Positions 60,149 to 64,000 of a stretch of DNA of 64,000 bases are shown here, one piece after another. The position numbers and the translations under genes are program-made. The number at the start of each line of letters is the position of its first letter. The stretch's first letter is position 1. The notes below the pieces were generated by a model, which worked only from the letters and a program-made list of their open reading frames with translations, made no database searches and was not told the DNA's origin. Origin of the DNA: Massilia kyonggiensis. Lineage in GTDB: Bacteria; Pseudomonadota; Gammaproteobacteria; Burkholderiales; Burkholderiaceae_D. Location: NCBI RefSeq assembly GCF_024756235.1, contig NZ_JANUGY010000003.1, positions 310,001 through 374,000 on the forward strand, written 5' to 3'.

Positions 60149-62554
60149 TCACTGCTTCGTGAACGTCAGCGTGTGCACGGCCGCCCCCGGCAGCAACGGG
60201 GTCGGCTTCCCGTGCACCCAATCCTCGTGCCCTTTCAGGAAGTATGGCGACAGCGGGTGTCCGCTCTGGCCGCCCGGCATGTCGAACAACCCTTCTTCCT
60301 CGCGCCCCGGCGCCACCGTCAGGCGCTCCGATTGCCCGAACTTCGGCCCCGCCACGCGCGGCATGTTGGCGTCGCCCGGCAGTTGGTCCGGCGGGACGCT
60401 GAGCCAGCGGCGCAGCGCCGGCACCGCGATCGTGAACGGATGCGCGATCGTCGCCGTGTTACGCCGGCCCCAGGTGGCCTGCGCGAGCGGCGTGCCCTCT
60501 TCCTTCAAATCCGCGATGGCGCGGTCGATGGCCGCGAGCTGCAAGTCTTGCCAGCTCGCGTAGCCGGCCGGCAGCCACGCGGCCGGACGCGCGTCCAGCA
60601 GGCGCGCCACGACATCCGGCCAACGCGACGTCGCGACCACGATGCTGGCCTTCGGATCGAGTTTCGCCAGCTCCGCATCGACGCCGGCGAACAGCAGGTC
60701 GTGCAGCGACCACATGAACTGGCGCGCCAGGCGATAACCCACGGACGTCGTGCTCGCGCGGCCATCCCAGCTCTGCTCCAGCAGGCGGCGGAACTCGGCG
60801 CGCTCCGGATGCTGGTCCAGCGCACGGGCATCGAGCGCGGCCAGCGCGCGTTCGCGCCAGCCGGCGATGAACGGCGCGCGGTCGTCGAGCGCTGCCTGGA
60901 AAGCGGCCGGCACGTCCGTCCTGTCGCCCAGCTGGCGCACGGTGCCGCTCAACTGGCGCCCCCGCGCGCCGAGGTCGAAACCGCCGTCGCCGATGGTCTG
61001 CGCGTCCGCTCCCGCGAGCTGGCGGCTGTTCGCCGTCACCAGCTGGCCGCCGGGAGGATTGACGACGCGCGGGTGTTGCGCCGGTGCGAGCAGCCCGCTC
61101 CACGTGGGCACGGTGCCGTCGGACGCGAGCGGGAACGAGACGTTCGTTCCGCCCTGCGCCCGCTGCGGCAGCGCGCCGCCGATCGTCCACGCGATGCCGC
61201 CGCGGTCGTCGCCGAGGACGACGTTCTGCGCCGGGATGCCGTCGCTTGCCGCCGCGGCCAGCGCCTCGTCGAGATTCGCCGACGATTCCAGCTTCAGGTG
61301 GTTCAGGTTCAGCGCGCCGGGGTCGTGCGCGACCCAGTGCACGGCGTACTGGACCCCGTCGACGGTGCGGACCGGGCCGAGGCTCGTCTCGAGCACGGTC
61401 ATCGTCTGCGCCGGCTCGCCCTTCACGAGCAGGGTCTCCGTGTGCGCGACGGGCGTCTCCCAGCCGTTGGCCGTGCGCACCTGGCCGGGATGGTCGACGC
61501 CCGTGCCGAGGCGGACGAGGTCGAGCGTGTCCGCATAACTGTTCGTGAAGGCCCACGCGACGTAACCATTGCTGCCCACGATGACGGCCGGCGGCGTCCC
61601 CGGCAGGCTCACGCCGACGACGCGCCGGGGCTTGCCCTGCGCATCCGGGAAGCGCAGCGCGAGGCGGTACCACGTGTTCGGCAATTGCAGGCCCAGGTGC
61701 ATGTCGTCCGAGACGATGGCGGCGCCGTGCGCCGTACGCGTCCCGGCGATGGCGTAGTTGTTGCTGCCGACGGCATCCGTGTACGCGATGCCTGCCACCT
61801 GGCGCGCCGGGACGGCGTCCTTGCGGCCCCACCACGCCGGTGCCGTGGCCGGGATCGGGGCGGGCGCCAGCGCGACGGCGTCCGCATCCATCGGCGTATC
61901 CCAGCGCGTCGCTTCGGGCAGCAGGAACGCCAGCTGGGCCGGATCGAGGTGCGCCGCCAGCCAGCCCCGCGCCAGTTCGCGCGGCTCCTGGTTGCCCTGC
62001 AAATCGAAGTACATGGCCCACACGGCCAGCAGCGAATCGGCCGGTGTCCAAGGCCGCGGCGTCGCGCGGTTCAGCAGATATTCGAACGGACGCGCACGCA
62101 GGCCGTTCAGGCCGTCGTTGACGCCCGCGGCATAGCGGTCCAGGAACGCGCGCTCCGCCGGTGCCATGCGCTGCAGGACCTGCTCGGCACGGGCGCGGAA
62201 ACGGTGCAGGCGGTGCGCGCGGTCGAGCGGCAGCGCCTTGGCCCCGAACAGCTCGGCCAGTTCGCCGGCAGCGCTGCGGCGCAGCAGGTCCATCTGGAAA
62301 AAGCGTTCCTGGCCGTGCACGAACCCGGTGGCATACGCGACGTCGAGCCGGGTCGCCCCGCTGATGGTGGGCACGCCGTTCGCGTCGCGCTCCACGGTCA
62401 CCGGCGCCGACAGCAGCGGCGAGCGATGCTGGCCGTCGAGCTCGGGCAGGCTCGCGCGCAAGGTCATCCAGGCGCCGCCCGCCACGAGCACCGGCAGCAC
62501 GACGACCCCGACCGCAACGCGCCGTCCCCATTTGCCCCATCCACGCTGTCGCAT
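60149..62554 (-). CDS. Penicillin acylase family hydrolase (Ntn hydrolase)
   Basis: 801 residues from the ATG at 62554, chosen because AAAGGG sits 9 nt upstream; an ATG at 62563 is possible. One N-terminal membrane span (VAVGVVVLPVLVAGGAWMTL) or signal anchor leads into the alpha chain (TVERDANGVPTISGATRLDVAYATGFVHGQERFFQMDLLRR). Autoprocessing should occur before the nucleophile Ser in TDAVGSNNYAIAGTRTA. The beta chain follows, with VGVSLPGTPPAVIVGSNGYVAWAFTN. Substrates may be penicillins, acyl-homoserine lactones or other N-acyl compounds; sequence does not decide. Confidence 0.88.
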   Translation of the reverse strand: MRQRGWGKWGRRVAVGVVVLPVLVAGGAWMTLRASLPELDGQHRSPLLSAPVTVERDANGVPTISGATRLDVAYATGFVHGQERFFQMDLLRRSAAGELAELFGAKALPLDRAHRLHRFRARAEQVLQRMAPAERAFLDRYAAGVNDGLNGLRARPFEYLLNRATPRPWTPADSLLAVWAMYFDLQGNQEPRELARGWLAAHLDPAQLAFLLPEATRWDTPMDADAVALAPAPIPATAPAWWGRKDAVPARQVAGIAYTDAVGSNNYAIAGTRTAHGAAIVSDDMHLGLQLPNTWYRLALRFPDAQGKPRRVVGVSLPGTPPAVIVGSNGYVAWAFTNSYADTLDLVRLGTGVDHPGQVRTANGWETPVAHTETLLVKGEPAQTMTVLETSLGPVRTVDGVQYAVHWVAHDPGALNLNHLKLESSANLDEALAAAASDGIPAQNVVLGDDRGGIAWTIGGALPQRAQGGTNVSFPLASDGTVPTWSGLLAPAQHPRVVNPPGGQLVTANSRQLAGADAQTIGDGGFDLGARGRQLSGTVRQLGDRTDVPAAFQAALDDRAPFIAGWRERALAALDARALDQHPERAEFRRLLEQSWDGRASTTSVGYRLARQFMWSLHDLLFAGVDAELAKLDPKASIVVATSRWPDVVARLLDARPAAWLPAGYASWQDLQLAAIDRAIADLKEEGTPLAQATWGRRNTATIAHPFTIAVPALRRWLSVPPDQLPGDANMPRVAGPKFGQSERLTVAPGREEEGLFDMPGGQSGHPLSPYFLKGHEDWVHGKPTPLLPGAAVHTLTFTKQ

Positions 62555-62745
62555 GCCGCTCATCCCTTTGAAAAAAGGGGCATCTTGCCAGAAATTGCAC
62601 CTGCGGGCGAGTACGTGACAGCCTTTACCCGCGATGGTTCCCCGTGCGCGATTGAGCGGTCTCTCTTGCAGACTCGCGCTGCCTTCTAAGCTATGGGAAG
62701 GCGCGCAGGACGCGCGTGATGGCGAGGCTGGATTCGGGAGGCACG

Positions 62746-63024
62746 ATGATGCGGGTGCTCGGTATTGGGCTGGTGCTGGCGCTGGCCGCGTGCACGACAC
62801 CGCAGGAACGCGCCGCCCAGGCGCAGGCCGACGTCGAGCGGATGATGGCGGTCTACGGCCCGGCCTGCGTCCGGCTGGGCTATGCGGCCCAGACGGATGC
62901 GTGGCGCAGTTGCGTGATCAGCCTGGGTGCGAAGTACGATCTGCAGCACTATGGACCGCCTGCGGGCTACTATGGCTGGGGTCCGGGTTACTGGCGGGGC
63001 GGCTGGTGGGATCCGTACTGGTGA
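62746..63024 (+). CDS. Small lipoprotein, unknown
   Basis: 92 residues from the ATG at 62746 (GGGAGGCACG upstream); a second ATG follows at 62749. Signal peptide with lipobox LAAC (Cys about 16). The mature part (QERAAQAQADVERMMAVYGPACVRLGYAAQTDAWRSCVISL) is compact, with two Cys, and the end is Gly/Tyr/Trp-rich. It overlaps the convergent deacetylase-like gene by 107 nt at the 3' ends. Confidence 0.7.
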   Translation: MMRVLGIGLVLALAACTTPQERAAQAQADVERMMAVYGPACVRLGYAAQTDAWRSCVISLGAKYDLQHYGPPAGYYGWGPGYWRGGWWDPYW

Positions 63025-64000
63025 AAGGCGGGGTGAGGCGCTGAGCGACGCGGCGCGCGAACTCGGCTTTCGTCACCGCTTCGCGGCCTTCCAACAGGCG
63101 TTCCAGCGACTGCTGGATGTGGCGGACCAGTTCCGGATAGCGCGCATCGGGCGGATGCAGGCTGAAGCGCACGAGCGGCGAGCGCGCCAGCATGGCCGCG
63201 GTGGCGTCGGCCACACGTGGCGACAGGATGCGCCCGCTGCGGTTGCGCGCCGCGTACACGAGCGACGGCGACAGGATCGCGTGCGTGCCGCGGCGGTTGT
63301 TTTGCGTGAATGGCATGGGCGTCGCGAGAGGGATGACCGGGTTTTGCTTGTTTTCCAGCAGATCGTGCGGCAGATTTTGCCCCGGATCCAGCGGCAGTGC
63401 CGGATCATCGCGGCCGCGCATATCGTGACGCAGGTCCGTGCCGTTCGCACCTGTCCAATTGCGCGCATCGAACTGCATGTTGCCGGGGCCTCGGGCAGAC
63501 TGGTTTCCCTGGCCGGACTGGACAGCCCCGCTGCCGCCCTGGATGCTCGCGCTGGCATCGCCGCGGTACCCCGGCCGCTCGCCGGCGCCCTGGCCGGCGC
63601 CCTCGCTGCGGCCCTCCCTGCGGCCCTCGCCGGCACCATCCTGCGCGACCGGACGTCGCTCGCGCGCCCCCGGCAGACAATGGAAATGGCTGAACGTGGT
63701 GGTGTACGCGAACGGCGCGTCACGCAGCGCCCGCCAGGCGCCCTCGCCCAGCAGCCACGCGGGCGGTACGAAGCCGGTGGGCGTCCAGCCGCGCGCCGCG
63801 AACCAGTCGAGGCCCAGTTCCAGGCGGCGCCGCGCTTCCGCCTCGGTCAGCGCCGCAAATTCTCCCTCGCGCCGCGTGTACACGTTGCGCAGGAAGCGCG
63901 CGCGCAAGCCGCCGCTTCCCGCCTCCGTGTCGAGATGGCTGTAGCCGTGCAGCGCCAGCTCGTCGCCCCGCTCCAGCGCCACGTTCAGGCAGGCTTCCAT
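62918..64000 (-). CDS. Polysaccharide deacetylase-like protein (DUF2334 type), N-terminus outside window
   Basis: At least 360 residues; the gene runs past the window edge. The visible start ERGDELALHGYSHLDTEAGSGGLRARFLRN carries the HxxxH motif of the deacetylase fold (about 18-22), followed by RRLELGLDWFAARGWTPTGFVPPAWLLG and LVYAARNRSGRILSPRV. A Gly/Glu/Arg/Gln-rich insert of about 95 residues (about 117-215) splits the domain. The C-terminal 30 residues are Ser/Pro-rich and overlap a lipoprotein gene on the other strand. Confidence 0.75.
   Translation of the reverse strand: MEACLNVALERGDELALHGYSHLDTEAGSGGLRARFLRNVYTRREGEFAALTEAEARRRLELGLDWFAARGWTPTGFVPPAWLLGEGAWRALRDAPFAYTTTFSHFHCLPGARERRPVAQDGAGEGRREGRSEGAGQGAGERPGYRGDASASIQGGSGAVQSGQGNQSARGPGNMQFDARNWTGANGTDLRHDMRGRDDPALPLDPGQNLPHDLLENKQNPVIPLATPMPFTQNNRRGTHAILSPSLVYAARNRSGRILSPRVADATAAMLARSPLVRFSLHPPDARYPELVRHIQQSLERLLEGREAVTKAEFARRVAQRLTPPFTSTDPTSRPASNPDPSHSSPQAVHSAADRTSHPG

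Overview
The window is a high-GC betaproteobacterial chromosome segment, most likely from an Oxalobacteraceae member of the Massilia/Telluria/Pseudoduganella group. Supporting signs are the high-GC codon use, the membrane 'site-specific recombinase' family gene, the DUF3617 gene, the cstA-ybdD pair, the beta-proteobacterial type porin, and the many cyclic-di-GMP and two-component genes. The genus is inferred from gene content and style, not from a marker gene.

Layout. 1-23232 is ordinary chromosome. It starts with a Crp/Fnr-type regulator (cut by the window edge). Next come envelope genes (glycine-zipper protein, small membrane proteins, an OmpA-like lipoprotein with a three-hairpin leader), a Nudix hydrolase, a class IV aminotransferase, the SpecificRecomb membrane protein translationally coupled to a phospholipase-D/cardiolipin-synthase lipoprotein, and a PAP2 phosphatase coupled to a diacylglycerol kinase. 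A sulfate-binding protein follows, then an OYE-family reductase and RidA protein opposite a LysR regulator, two tandem paralogous SDRs, a porin, a GH13 alpha-amylase and an amidase. 23233-26400 is a transitional accessory stretch: a GIY-YIG protein, a broken LysR gene, an unknown gene overlapping a DUF2199 gene, and a cluster of palindromes containing a relic of a tRNA-Ser 3' end.

26404-45304 is an integrated island of about 18.9 kb in tRNA-Ser(UGA). A 15-bp repeat (CTGGCGGAAGCGGTG) marks both ends, and a P4-type integrase, an AlpA-like regulator and a primase-helicase sit next to the tRNA. The cargo is competition and defence: an Hcp tube protein with an LAS-type peptidoglycan endopeptidase and a putative periplasmic immunity protein; a membrane-anchored DUF4041/GIY-YIG nuclease resembling the anti-phage protein SNIPE; a serine recombinase with nearby res-like repeats; and a coupled pair made of a 1636-residue STAND-like NTPase and an HsdR-N-like nuclease. 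That pair is the best candidate here for an incompletely described anti-phage system. Several island genes have no recognisable function.

45420-64000 returns to chromosome. It holds a PAS-GGDEF-EAL protein with an HDOD protein, a histidine kinase/LuxR-type response regulator pair divergent from cstA-ybdD (pyruvate uptake), a second type VI secretion effector module (PAAR, muramidase, putative immunity), a hybrid histidine kinase followed directly by a REC-PAS-GGDEF-EAL protein, a penicillin-acylase family hydrolase, a small lipoprotein and a DUF2334-type deacetylase cut by the window edge.

All calls rest on reading the sequence and remembered family features; no database search or structure prediction was run.
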